From Begonia masoniana (taxonomy: Eukaryota > Streptophyta > Magnoliopsida > Cucurbitales > Begoniaceae), in NCBI GenBank assembly GCA_022432975.1, contig CM039502.1, positions 71,570,573-71,634,572 on the forward strand: a DNA stretch of 64,000 nucleotides. Direction: 5' to 3'. Below the pieces are notes generated by a model. It ran no database searches. It was not told where the DNA came from and saw only the letters and a list, made by a program, of their open reading frames with translations. Positions 20,400 to 31,555 of this stretch are shown in pieces. Every line of letters begins with the position of its first letter. Positions within the stretch are counted from its first letter, which is position 1. The position numbers and the translations under genes were made by a program.

Positions 20400-22744
20400 T
20401 GTAACACCCCCGAACCCGCCCGGCTCGGTGCGCTACTTTGCTAACCCAAAACGTGTGTAAAACGACGTTTAAAATAATTTTCGATAAATTTTTTCTACTC
20501 GGTTTTCAGGTTTTACGAACCCTCAATTTTTGTTGGGAAGCGGCCCAAAATGCATTTAAAATATGTCGGAGTAAAACAATTAAGAAATAGGAAACTTTTA
20601 GAAAAAAACTAAATTTTTTTTTAAAAAAACAGTGGCGATCGATCGCCACCCTCTCTGGTGCTACAGTGCCAGAGAAGCTGGCGATCGCGATCGATCGCCT
20701 GCCAGATCGCCTCCCTGATCGCTCCGACCTTCACCACTTTTCCCCAAGCCAAACACCTCTAAAAATTCTAAAATTTTAACCACACCCTCCGACACCCAAA
20801 TCTTCAACTCCCGTAAAAATTTTTGAAAACCGACTTAAAACGGATAATAAAAAAAATAGCGAACGTAACCCGACGTTATTTAGTTTAAAATCAAAACGGC
20901 AATATAACGGCTAAAAGTTTCGAAACCCAAAACCTGAAAAACAATACCTTTAAAACACCATTTAAACCCATCCAAACCAGGATCAACTAATATATACACC
21001 AAAACAAAATCCCACCAAACGAACACTAAATCCAATTCTAATCAACACTACACACAATCCACCACAATATCAAACCACTAGACAAACTATACCACTCCTA
21101 CATACACCCACCAAGTCCAACCAAAATTAACCAAAACATAACCAATCCAACAACAACCAAATACCCTCAAGAATCAGGTCGAAGAGCCCCGACAAATGGC
21201 CTGCACCGTCGAGCTCCGTGGATCCCCGACTGCCCCTAGTCCTGATCCTCAGTATCAAGCTCACTAGAAAACACTTCGTCACCTACACCACAGAACACAA
21301 AACGTAAGCCTAATGCTTAGTAAGTAGGGGTTTATGAATGCACACACACAATGCTCAACACCTAAACACATGCAGTTTCTAACACTCAGTTTGCCTGCAC
21401 CGAAAGGTGCCTTATTGCCCGCACCGAAGTGCCTTACTCATTGCCCGCACCAAAGTGCCTTACTCTTTAACCAACTATCGTTAACCCTCACAACGACAAA
21501 CACACAACGACAACCATGCAGCTATGCGTATCTAGCGTGCTCTACATCATGATGCATGCTTCAAAGAAATGCAATGCCACACCACACATACCACAACTCA
21601 ACGCCAAACACAACGATAACACAACACTACACGAAGAAAAGCAATAACAAATAAAACCTACCGGTCTAAGGTGTAGGCCCGAAGGCGAAAGAACATTACC
21701 CACTACTTACCTGATAGCTCAGCTTCTAATTTCTCACTTCTATCGATCAATTCCTTCGTTCGACGACCTAAAATAACGGAAACTTAGCTTGATAAGTTAC
21801 TAATTCAATCTAAGAAATTCTTAAACCTAAAACTAACCAACAACTAAAACACATTTCACACTTAAACTCTTAAACCCGGTTTTTGCACAATTTTGACCGC
21901 CAAACTTCAAACGGTCATAACTTCTTCGTTTTTCAACGGAATTCGACGCGCCACCCCAATTCGGAAATCTCTACACGTCTACTATCCATTGAAATACTTA
22001 AATCCATCATACAAACACATTAGCCAACCCGAAAAGCCCTCAACAGAATCGGCCCCCTAAGTGTTCCAACCCGGTTTTTGTGTAACACTCCTCCAATCTT
22101 CAATCTAACCACTCAATTAACCTAAACTATCCATTTAACATCTAAACCAACCAAATTTGGAAAGAAAACAACCCATTGAAACCCTAATTTCGTAGCTCTC
22201 CATTAGGGTTTCCCAAACTCTCACCAAAACCACTAAAACTCACTAAAAACACTCCCAAACTTCATCCTATTGTATAAAAATCAAAACCCATGCATTATTA
22301 CCTTGAAATCACCTTGAGAGATTGAAGAAAAGGAAAGGGGAGAGGCGGCTATGGAGGAGGAAGGGAGAGAACCGAAAATGAAGAAGAAGAAGAAATGAAA
22401 ACCTAATTTAAACCATAATTTTCCTTTACTTTTAAGTTCCCTCCTCCTTTCTTTCAAAAATTTAAAATCTAACCTACATTTTTCTTCCTTCAAAAGCCAA
22501 CGTGAAAGCCTCCAAATTCACCACAATTTATTAGATTTTACTAAATTTTGATTGGTTAAAAGAGTTGGACTTTTCAAGCCAAACATTCTCCACCAATCAC
22601 AATTAAGTTTGACTTGTCAAACTCACCACTTCTCATTTCTCTTCTAATACACTTCAATGTACAACCCTAATCTTGAATAATTAACTCCCATACTTGACCT
22701 AGACTAGGGTTACATACGTTCTGGGAAAAATTTTGGGTGTTACA
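20400..22744 (-). mobile_element. TGTAAC element B (solo-LTR-like)
   Basis: 2345 bp with TGTAACACCC...GGGTGTTACA inverted ends and a target duplication ctact (20395-20399 and 22745-22749), inserted in the short gypsy element. Sense is the minus strand: exon 1 ends at 22302, middle exon 21767-21711, exon 3 starts at 21282. Middle exon plus exon 3 form an open frame ending in the acidic peptide GDEVFSSELDTEDQD. The 3'-proximal zone (20636-20715) contains GATCGATCGCC and a CTCTCTGG.../CCAGAGAAG hairpin. Intron 2 has GCACCGAAGTGCC repeats (21397-21463). B is closest to E. Confidence 0.85.
21711..21767 (-). other. Predicted 57-nt middle exon of element B
   Basis: Acceptor CGTTATTTTAG and donor CAG|GTAAGTAGT on the minus strand. 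Open in the phase shared with A and C. Confidence 0.5.
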
Positions 22745-22749
22745 CTACT

Positions 22750-24272
22750 GGTAATTGTAAAATCTCTACGGCTTCTCTGCCGATAATATTCTCGCAACTA
22801 CCACTATCAATGATCAAATCAAAGAGTCAACCATTAATAGTGCATCTGGTGCGAAATAATTGATAGTCTTTGGGAGCAATCTTCGTGCCTAGGAGTGAGC
22901 ATCAACTTTCGAATCACAGGATGCTTCTTCTCCACTCTCTCCGTCCCCCTCTTCAAACGCCTCCTCGTCGCCTTTGGGTTCACAGCAAATTTCTTACTCA
23001 TGCTCATCTCTATCAACAGTTCTCCAATTCGGACACTCGTTTGATCGATGACCAGGCTGATTGCATCAGAAACATTTACCAAGGATAGATCTCGCATAGG
23101 GGTTGGTTGATTTTGACACTTCTTTACTCTCGGCTATTACTGGTTTCCCAATCGATTTATCTTCTGTCTATTTTGAGCGAGCTGTGATGTTAGAAACTGA
23201 CTTTTCTTTCTTCGTATTATTTCTCTGAAACCCTTCATTCTCGTAAGTATGTCTGCTCGAGTCAAACCTACTATTGTTGCCCTGTTTCTCTTGGATCATC
23301 AGTTCAGCATTTATCGTCATATTCTTCGCTTCATTCAGACTTCACAAAACATGAACTCCGATTTTGTCTCGAATATGGGGTTTCAACCCATCCAAATATC
23401 GAGCTACCTGTTGCCTTTCACTTTCTCACAAGTCATTCCTTTCTGCCAATCTCATAAATTTGGCTGTATAATCATACACAGTTCTCATACCTTGATGGCA
23501 ACACTGATACTGTTGGAAAAGAATTTGTTCATAATCAGGGGGCAAGAAATCCACCTGTAATAATTGCTTCATCCGAGTTCAGGTTCTAGCAGGTTGTTTG
23601 CCTTCCCGATAACGTCTATTTGTAGCCTCTCTCACCATGCAGAAGCTCCGTCTTTCAATCGGCACGCCACCAATTTCACCATTTTTTCTAACGGAATCTT
23701 CATGTATTCGAAGAATCGATAAACCTCAGCAACCCAATCAATAAAATCTTCGATTTTTAAATTTCCGTTGAAGCTAGGGATGTCCACCTTCAGTTTAAAC
23801 TCGTTTTTGACAGCATGATAGTCATGATTATTAAATCTGCCGTGACCGCCACTGAATCTGCCACGACCACCTCCAAATCTGCCATGACCGCCGCCATAAC
23901 CGCTGCCATAGCCGACGCCGCCTTAGCGATTTTCCATTGTCTCCACCTCTTCTTCTTCTTCATCTGAATCAACCTCATAATCGAGTATAGGTCGTCCTAG
24001 ATTATTCGCAAGACAGGTAGTTCATAGCGTTCACCTTGAGCAGTCTCATCTCTCGGATGAATCCTCTCACCATCTCTATTTCTGTTGGCATCAAACACTA
24101 GGGTGTCAAAACGACCAATCAAGTCTTCAAGGCGCTGCTCGATACGCCGAAAATTTTGATCGACATTTTTCCCCAAGTTTTTAAGTGTCGCCTCTTGAGT
24201 CTCAAATCCGGCTCGCAAGACTCCCACTTCCTAAACGACGTTCGGGACGTGATTGCTTCCTGAACTGGCCAT
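22750..24272 (-). pseudogene. gag: Gypsy gag and zinc/protease linker remnant
   Basis: The start ATG is at 24272, just after the primer site. A short coiled-coil region follows (TLKNLGKNVDQNFRRIEQRLEDL is a sub-part, around 24190-24110), then a Gly/Arg-rich stretch ([13 protein letters not shown], about 23900-23835). Next is the gag core beginning [21 protein letters not shown] (about 23790-23730). A CCHC-bearing end and the region toward the protease reach about 22834. At least one in-frame stop (about 23925) and several frameshifts break it. Confidence 0.75.
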
Positions 24273-24292
24273 CGCAGACTGAACTGAAAACA

Positions 24293-24304
24293 GCTCTGAT
24301 ACCA
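24293..24304 (-). promoter_or_regulatory. Primer-binding site of the short gypsy element
   Basis: The minus strand reads TGGTATCAGAGC, an exact match to the initiator-Met-tRNA primer site, 2 nt from the LTR end. Confidence 0.88.
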
Positions 24305-24306
24305 CC

Positions 24307-24584
24307 TGACGCAGCGGGATGCAGGGAACGAACGAAAAACCCTCTCGCAAGAGAAACCAAGAGAAATCCTAATTTTTTGAATCTTGAATAATAATTTAAT
24401 AATCACGAATTCGGAATATAACCTTAAATAAAATAGCTAACTAATTAAGGAAATTAAAATAAAATCAAATAATGCATAAAATAGTTCTTAAAATCTTCGA
24501 ATGTTGATTTGAAGGATTAGACGATGGATTTCGGGTCCGTAACAAAAGTTATGGCCCTTTTAAGTTTAATAGGTCACCGCATCA
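24307..24584 (-). repeat. 5' LTR of the short gypsy element
   Basis: 278 bp, partner of 19526-19803. The minus strand ends ...CTGCGTCA before the primer site. Confidence 0.9.
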
Positions 24585-24589
24585 CTCCC

Positions 24590-26995
24590 TCACATAAATG
24601 AATCTCAGGCACCAGTCCTCCATGTTGTATGACCAACTTGTTTTCCCTTCCGTGCACCATGCTTAGCTCCAATTCGACTTGTGCCTTTTGCACGAAACTA
24701 CGCACCTACCCAACACACCTTGCTCAATCACTTGGCACATGTCCTTGCACTGTGCACTCCAACTTGGGCACCATCTCACTCAACACATTTCGGCGCTCTC
24801 CAACGTTTTGCATGCCCAAGTGTTGTGTCTCTTCTCTAGTGACTCAAAAAGGGGGTGTAGCAATGACCAACATCATTCAAGCTCACAAGAAAACTCAAAC
24901 CTTCTATTATCGAAATCCAAATAAGTAGATATACTATTTTTAAACATTTTGGTTGTAGTCTCTACATCACAATGTGTAGTATACAAATTATTTTCTTTAC
25001 GTTTGCTTCTATTGAAATATTTTTATTCACATATATTATTGTGCACATACTTAGACATTGATATAGGAAGGTAGAAATAAACAATTTGTAGGATATAATG
25101 GATTAATATATGAATCTATGATACTACTAGACTTGACAGATTTAAGTATGTTATCTTAGAAGGTAGGTTGATGAAACCTCGTGAGGGTAAAAAACCATTG
25201 ATTGCTGAATAGCCTACCAGGTTTAGGAATTCGATGTGGTGACTATATTGTTAAATTATTTAGAACATAAAAACTAATGAAATATTTATGAGTAAGAAAT
25301 TTTTGGCTGCTAGAGAGCCTACTGTATTGAACAATTAATACGCATGATATGAAGTTGAATTGTCCTAAATAGGATAGGTAGATGAAATCTTTTAAAGATA
25401 AAAACCTTTTGATTATCTGTGTAAGCATGGTAAAGTTGGAATAAGAATTCCAATAGTATATAAATCATAAGTTTGGAACTTGACTAATGCAAGCATCTAA
25501 TTCATATGCACATGTTTTGCTCACTTAGATTATTTCATTATCAATTTTGTGATGTAGGTGAACTTCTATTACAAAAAAATGATTATTGAGGATCTTCCAA
25601 CTGCATTCAAGCATAGATGACAGGACCTAAAGATTAAGTAGTCTAAAACAAACAATTAAAAATAAATTTTTAGTTAAGTAATATAATCTTTTTAATAAGT
25701 TTATATAGTTAAATTTGCTTGCTTGCTTGTTGTACTCTTCAGGATTTAATTCACCAAGTATTAAATTTAATTTTAACTTGATACAATGTTCAATTTAGAT
25801 TATTCGGAGATTTAAGAATTATTTAATATTTTACATCACTAAATATTTTGAGTTATGCGGTAGAATTAATTGGGTTGAATCATAGTAAATTTAGTTGTGG
25901 TCCTAAATAACTCTCTTGTATTTAAATGAGCGAATAAGGTTTACTAATCTTAGTATTCTAATTTAAATTTCTATGTTGAATAAAATAGACAAGTCATAAT
26001 AACTTTAGTTAAGATTGTTGAACATATTCAAGAACTTTTGCATCATTAAGATTAGGACGAACTAGCTAAGTTTGATTTGGGAATTAAATTAGCCGAAAAC
26101 TCTTGGGTTTTAAATTTGGAGTGATTATGTTGTCGTAGCAGTTTGAATGTGTGCGCCTTGTTTGATCGTTCATATTTTTTTCTCATACTTTTCAATATAA
26201 TTCAAATAATGTTTTTATTTATGTTTATGTATATGTAAAGAGTGATCTAGAAAGTTGCGTGTGGGTATATTAGTTCATCTACTTGCATAGTTCATGAATG
26301 TGTAGTTCATTTACTTAGGTAATTCATGTATGTGTAGTTAGTGCATCTATTTTATTAATTATGTATTTAGGTAACTCATGTATCTGAGTTATACATGTAA
26401 GAACAGTTGTATAATTTTAAAGGTTTAATTTTAGTTGTTTTCATAAATGTAGTGCTGTGCAGATATTGGTGTCTGAAAGAAGCATTCATCAAAGCCAACG
26501 GAAGTGGAGTGTCATAAGATCCATAAAAGAAGGGCAGCTAGAGAGTGGGATTTTCTTGCCAGCCGTTTATATTCCTTCAAAAATTTAAATACGATTCCTA
26601 TCAGTTTAATCAAACAGGCACATCCAGAGAGTGAACCGCTGAGTAGCTTTAATCACGTAAAATGGCTTCTTTCTCTCTTTTACACGTTTTCTCTCACATG
26701 CTTCTCCCGGCTCCCACCCACAAAAATGTAGACAGAGGATGAGATGATGATCGAAAAAGACAATTTTATACCAGAAGAGTGAGAGTGAATTAAGGTTAAC
26801 TCCGAATGGTAGTCTCGGGTTCGGTTGTTGATGACGCAAGTTCACGATGATCGGAAAATCACATAAAGAATGAAATCGAATTGAATTATATGAGGAAAAA
26901 TAAAAGCTTGAGGTACAAAAGAATGATCCACATTCACCTACGTAGGAACAAATGGATCAATGAAACTAATGTCAGCGGTAAAAGGTGGAAGCTTT
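24590..26995. other. No recognised gene; AT-rich DNA downstream of the ZAT5-like gene
   Basis: 24590-24930 continues the C-rich decayed sequence of 19140-19525. 24930-26450 is AT-rich with two imperfect copies of a GTAG(G/A)TTGATGAAA...AAAACC word (about 25165 and 25376). The last about 500 bp should hold the 3' UTR and terminator of the minus-strand gene, but I cannot place a poly(A) site with confidence. Confidence 0.5.
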
Positions 26996-27817
26996 TTAAT
27001 AATGGCAGTCCACCATTGGGGAGCCCGAGAAGACGATCATTTGTTCTTTGGCGGAAAACGGCTGTTTTGATTGATGATCATCCTCTGGGGCTGGAAGGTT
27101 AAGATCCAGCTGCAGTAAATTCCTCTTCTTTTTAATTTCTTGTAACTGATCGGAACTGCTTGCTCCGCCTCCCAGGGCGGTTACCGACGAGTTGATCGTA
27201 GTGTTGACCAAGGTTCTGTGCCGCCTCATATGGCCGCCTAAAGCTTGGCCGGAGGAAAACTCGGCGCCGCAAACAGAGCACTCGTGAACCTTGGGTTTGA
27301 TATTGTTAATGGCAATCAACGGTGGTCTGATCGGGAGTTGGAGAGAGAGAATAGTGCCGGTTTTGCTGAATCCATGGTTATTATTTCGATCATCTTCGGC
27401 TGGAGAAGACGGTTTCTTCTCGTCCGGATTGTTTCCCTTCGGTCTCTTATGGCTCGCCCTGTGACCTCCGAGCGCTTGAAAGGAAGGGAAGCAACGGTTA
27501 CACGTTTTACACTGATAAACGTACAAACCGACGACCTTATCACCGGCTTCCACTATTGAAGACGTTCGAAGCTTTTTGCTCTCACCCTGCGCCAATAGAA
27601 TCAAACAGTTCGCCATATCTTCTTCTTCCTCGGTACTTTCAACGAATTCCGCGGAGACGGTAGGGGAGCTGTCTCGTCCGCAGGAGCTAGAGAAGCTGGA
27701 CGAGACCATGGTGAGCCGGAGCGGGGAGGGTGGGCGTTGACGCTTGGTTCGTTTTCCTTTGGCGATCAGGATCAAGTCCCTTGACCCCATAGCGTCACCC
27801 TCCGGAGCTTCTTCCAT
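26996..27817 (-). CDS. ZAT5: C2H2 zinc-finger transcription repressor, ZAT5-like
   Basis: Single-exon, 273-aa nuclear DNA-binding protein of the plant C1-2i class, and the only clear host gene here. In order: basic nuclear-localisation segment KGKRTKRQR (20-28); acidic L-box EEEEDMANCLILLAQG (63-78); zinc finger 1 with C103, C106, H119, H123 and the plant-specific QALGGH; zinc finger 2 with C180, C183, H196, H200 and QALGGH; and a C-terminal EAR repression motif LQLDLNL (235-241). These match the ZAT5 type, which acts as a stress- and growth-linked transcriptional repressor in other plants. The specific role here is inferred. The start is the ATG at 27817, preceded by TTG in frame. The frame is intact. 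A GA-rich 5' UTR and a TATA box lie upstream, and a MULE ends about 250 bp beyond that TATA box. Confidence 0.93.
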   Translation of the reverse strand: MEEAPEGDAMGSRDLILIAKGKRTKRQRPPSPLRLTMVSSSFSSSCGRDSSPTVSAEFVESTEEEEDMANCLILLAQGESKKLRTSSIVEAGDKVVGLYVYQCKTCNRCFPSFQALGGHRASHKRPKGNNPDEKKPSSPAEDDRNNNHGFSKTGTILSLQLPIRPPLIAINNIKPKVHECSVCGAEFSSGQALGGHMRRHRTLVNTTINSSVTALGGGASSSDQLQEIKKKRNLLQLDLNLPAPEDDHQSKQPFSAKEQMIVFSGSPMVDCHY

Positions 27818-27894
27818 CAAATTCAGAGATTTAGTGAGAGAGAGAGATTGCAGAAAGCAAAGAGAGAAAGTGGGGGTGTTATTATAGTGAATTG

Positions 27895-27896
<2 letters not shown>

Positions 27897-27931
<35 letters not shown>
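27897..27931. repeat. (GA)n microsatellite in the ZAT5-like 5' UTR
   Basis: About 17 GA units, CT on the gene's sense strand, about 80-115 bp before the ATG. Such tracts are common in plant 5' leaders and can bind GAGA-binding BPC factors. Function here is inferred. Confidence 0.85.
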
Positions 27932-27933
<2 letters not shown>

Positions 27934-28022
27934 ATTCCAGTAAAAGAGTCTAAAAAAGCCGCTCCCTCGAAACAGTAACCGAAAATTAGCATTGCCAGTT
28001 TTGCATATCCAACAATGGAGGT

Positions 28023-28032
28023 TATATATATA
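28023..28032 (-). promoter_or_regulatory. TATA box of the ZAT5-like gene
   Basis: TATATATATA about 206 bp upstream of the ATG. With a usual spacing of 25-35 bp, the start of transcription would fall near 27990-28000. Confidence 0.6.
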
Positions 28033-28281
28033 GACATAAGATACAGGTGGACGCAGAGATAGAAAGAAAGCTAGAGAGAGAAAGGGAGGAGAGAGAAAGA
28101 AGAGAGACGAGGCAAAGAGTAACATTCGGTTGGGGACGAAGCAAACCCATTACTTTTTCCAAACGATTCCTTTCTGTAGTTTTGATTTGCAAGCCTGTTA
28201 CCCTCTCTTCATTATCCTCTCCAATAACTTACCTTTTAAAATAGCTTAACCTCTCATTTTCATTTATCTTTTTTTTTTTAA

Positions 28282-28900
28282 GGGTTACAACCAATTTGAA
28301 CCTCAAAGTATGAATTTAATTTGAAACATTCCCTACACTAAAAACTCTAACAACTAAAACTTTAAACTATAAAAAATATAACAGATCAAACTCTCGCAGG
28401 TTGCCGATCACCTCCCGTTCTTAATTTACGCTTAGAACGGAGACCGATCACACCCGTTCCGAATTAACGATGAGAACGGAGGCCGATCACCCCCGTTCTG
28501 TCTAGTACTTACGTGACACTGGACATATTGGGTCAAGGGGTCGATGTGGGGGGTGGGGACTTCTCCGTCTAACGTGCATCACACGTGATTGGAGAATGAG
28601 GGGTCCCCACCCCCAACGGTCCCTTGTTCCCGCCTCCCATTTTAGAGGTATTCGGGAACGGAGTGGGTCACCGTCCCGAAACACCCACGTTCCTTGTCTC
28701 CCCATTTTAGAGAGTAGTCGGGAACGGGGAGTCACCGTCCTGAAACGGCCCCTCGTTGTGGGCTATATTTTTTAGTAAGATTGAGAACTGGGGGGTCGCC
28801 GACCCGAAACGGCCCCCCAATTTCAATTATTTTGCCTGAGAATGGGGGTCGTTCTAAAAAACGGGGCCGATCTCTGACATTATATAAGAAAACGGTCATC
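28282..28900 (+). repeat. Left terminal inverted repeat of the MULE
   Basis: Matches 33000-33662 inverted. The inner two thirds consist of variations on GAACGG..GCCGATCACC and GGGAACGG..GTCACCGTCCCGAAAC, so the arm is itself repetitive and GC-rich. Confidence 0.85.
28881..28888 (+). promoter_or_regulatory. TATA box of the mudrA-like gene, inside the left inverted repeat
   Basis: TATATAAG about 100 bp before the ATG at 28987. Confidence 0.55.
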
Positions 28901-28986
28901 CATTCTCACCCCCCGGTTGGCGAAAACCTTAAAACCACTAGATCATTTTCTTGTTTAGACGAATTTTCTCTGTATTAGTGATATCT

Positions 28987-31075
28987 ATGGATTCTGATTC
29001 GAGTAGATTGGTTGATTTAGACGAGACAACAACTTGTGATGCCAATATAGACTGGTATTCGTACTCTATGTCCATATATGGTGAGCTTCGGGTATTCGAT
29101 CACCTAGAAGGTAATGAAGAAATAGAGGAGTTATCAACATCGAAAACTCTAAACGATGAGCTTCGAACACTACTCGACTCGAAGGATGATGCGGTGGAAA
29201 GCATACCGATAAGAGAAGAAATTCCGATGAGATTTTATCTAGGGAAAAAATATAGTTCTTTGAAGGTAATTAGAGAAGAAATAGTAAAATATACTTTGAA
29301 TAATGGTATGAGATCAAATTTATTAAAAATGAATCTTGGCGACTGATGGCCGTTGTGAAGATAGAAGTGATTGGCAACTGCATGGTTCGAAGATGCAAAA
29401 TGAGCTTATGTTTCAAATAAAGAGTTTCAACGATTCTCAATACTGTTCAAGAAAAATTGAGAATCGACACGCTACTACAAAATGAGTGGCAAATTATTAT
29501 TTGGATAAGTTCAAAAGTCAACTTACTTGAAAAATTTCTTCCATTATCGAGACAATGAGAAAGAATTTAAATGTCAACATTACACCAAGTCTTGCCAAAA
29601 GAGCAAGAAGCGAAACGCGAAAGCTTAATGAAGAGAAGAACGACAAACAATACAAGTTATTGTGGTCGTACGCAGAAGAAATACGTAAATCCAATTCGGG
29701 TAGCACATTAGGGCCTACAAACTTAGTTAGTGGGCTCTGCCATGTGTATTCGAAAGAATGTATATATGTATGGCTACTTGCAAGGCAGCTTTGCTGTAGT
29801 GTGGTAGACCTATTATCTGTTTGGATGGTTGTCATCTAAAGAGCTCATGTCCTAGCCAATTATAGACAGCCGTCAATATTATTGGCAACGATGAAATATA
29901 ACTTCTTGTTGTTGTTAATGTAGAATTAGAGTGTATAGGCTCATAGACGTGGTTTTTGAAATTTTTGAATCGGAATACGGATGAACATTTATTTCGGATC
30001 GACAAAAGGTATAATGCATTTCCAATTGTTCTTTCAAATATTGGGGCGTTGTGGTAGTTATATTATTTTATGTTGACTCCCTTGTTCTTTCAAATACTAG
30101 GGGTTGTTGTCTGCTGTGCAACAGGAATTATCGTCAACCGACCACCGCTACTGCCTCTGGCATATGTACGTAAATTTTCAAAAACCAATTTTGGGACAGA
30201 GTATACAGAGATGCAATGTGAAACACGGTCAGACAACCATAACTTTTCATTTCGAAATAAAAATGAGGAACTTACATCAGATTAACCCGGATGCTCACAC
30301 ATATCTTCTAGGCACAAACCTTAGATATTGGGCTAGTCATGTATTTTCTTCGATTCCCAAGTGTGAATTTTGATTAAAAAATTTATGTAAATCATTCAAT
30401 GCAGTTCTATTACCTGTCAGGGACAACCCGATTCTGACCATGTTCGAGATGATCCAAAAGTGCTTGATGATTAGGATTGTCAAAAAAAATGAGAAGTTGG
30501 TCTCGTCAACAGACGTCTTGTGTCCCCAGATAAGAAAGAAGCTTGTAAAGCTAGAACGTGCAGCTCGAAATTGGAGTGCTATGTTTGCGAGAGCTGCACG
30601 ATTTGAGGTCAGCAACGACAATGAACAATATGCTGTCGACATGAATACGTATGTGTGCAATTGTTATAAGTATGAGCTTACTGGAATCTCGTGTGTCCAT
30701 TTCATTCACTGCATTCATTTCATGAGACTAGCACCGGAAAATTACGTTCATCAATACTATCATCAGTGGAACTTATCTCCAGATGTACTCACACTTCTTT
30801 CATCCTATTAGTAGGCCAATACATGTGGTCCACCCGTACAAAATATGAAACAAATCCTTCCGCCCATAAAAAATTCCAACCTGGTAAGCCGAAGAAAAAA
30901 AGAGTGTGAGATGTCGATGAACTGTCAAGTTCAACAATTACTAGGAAGAACTCAACGATGTCGTGTCCTATTTGTCGGCGTCAGGGCCATAATAGTCGTA
31001 CTTGTTTTGGCAGGGGATCCACTTCAAACACTACTTCCGTTTTTTCTTCGCAAGACACATTTATGACTTTCCACA
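28987..31075 (+). pseudogene. mudrA: mudrA-like MULE transposase, decayed
   Basis: Pieces in order on the plus strand. The N-terminal region is open from ATG 28987 to a TGA at 29344. The MuDR DNA-binding domain follows (about 29345-29700; FQIKSFN, CSRKIENRHATTKW, LLWSYAEEIRKSN). Next are the transposase core fragments CGRPIICLDGCHLK (about 29803-29845, first catalytic Asp) and LSAVQQEL...HRYCLWHMYVNF (about 30105-30175). Then comes a SWIM zinc finger CNC...CVHF (about 30655-30705), and a final CCHC knuckle CPICRRQGHNSRTC (about 30963-31004). Stops and frameshifts occur throughout. The segment that should hold the second catalytic Asp is scrambled between 29930 and 30090. It could not make active enzyme. 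Confidence 0.8.
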
Positions 31076-31555
31076 CATTTGATAAGATACAGGTACATTT
31101 CAACATATTTCGCTCATAAACACACTTTCATTATTGTCTAACATAGTTTTCATTATGTGCAGAAATATTCTACACACGGCAGAGACATAAATGTATAACT
31201 ATTCGGACTGTAATTTATGTATTTATTATACTGTATAATATGTATATTTATTATAATGTGTAATATAGTGAAATAAAGTTGTAAAAATAGGCATAATTTT
31301 CTTTGTTTTATGACTCTCCCATAGCTAGCTTCAAATAATTTCTGCATATTCAAATCACAATTTTATAACTAACAGCCAGTTCCAGATAATTAAGTACCAC
31401 TCAAGTGCAGTCATAAAGTAAAGTACAACTATACATCACATTACATAAACTAAATGACAAACATAAACTAAAGTACAATCATAATACTCATAGCATAAAT
31501 TAAGGTACAAACATAAAGTGAAGTACATAAAATGAAATACAAAATATAAACTAAA

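Larger units (their letters stand above)
19526..24584 (-). mobile_element. Short Ty3/gypsy element, internally deleted, carrying element B
   Basis: Two 278-bp LTRs in the same orientation (19526-19803 and 24307-24584), a 5-bp target duplication ctccc (19521-19525 and 24585-24589), and a Met-tRNA-type primer site next to the right LTR place it on the minus strand. Without the 2345-bp insertion B it is only about 2.7 kb. It keeps gag and a protease/early-RT fragment but no RT core, RNase H or integrase. The LTRs differ at more than ten visible positions, so it is older than copia-1. Confidence 0.9.

Noticed and set aside
20400..22744. TGTAAC elements as DNA transposons because of their 10-bp inverted ends
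   Set aside because: The 5-bp duplications and TG...CA ends fit LTRs better, and no transposase or long inverted repeat is present.
28047..28244. 65-aa frame on the opposite strand of the ZAT5-like promoter
   Set aside because: Composed of GA-rich leader sequence. No supporting features.
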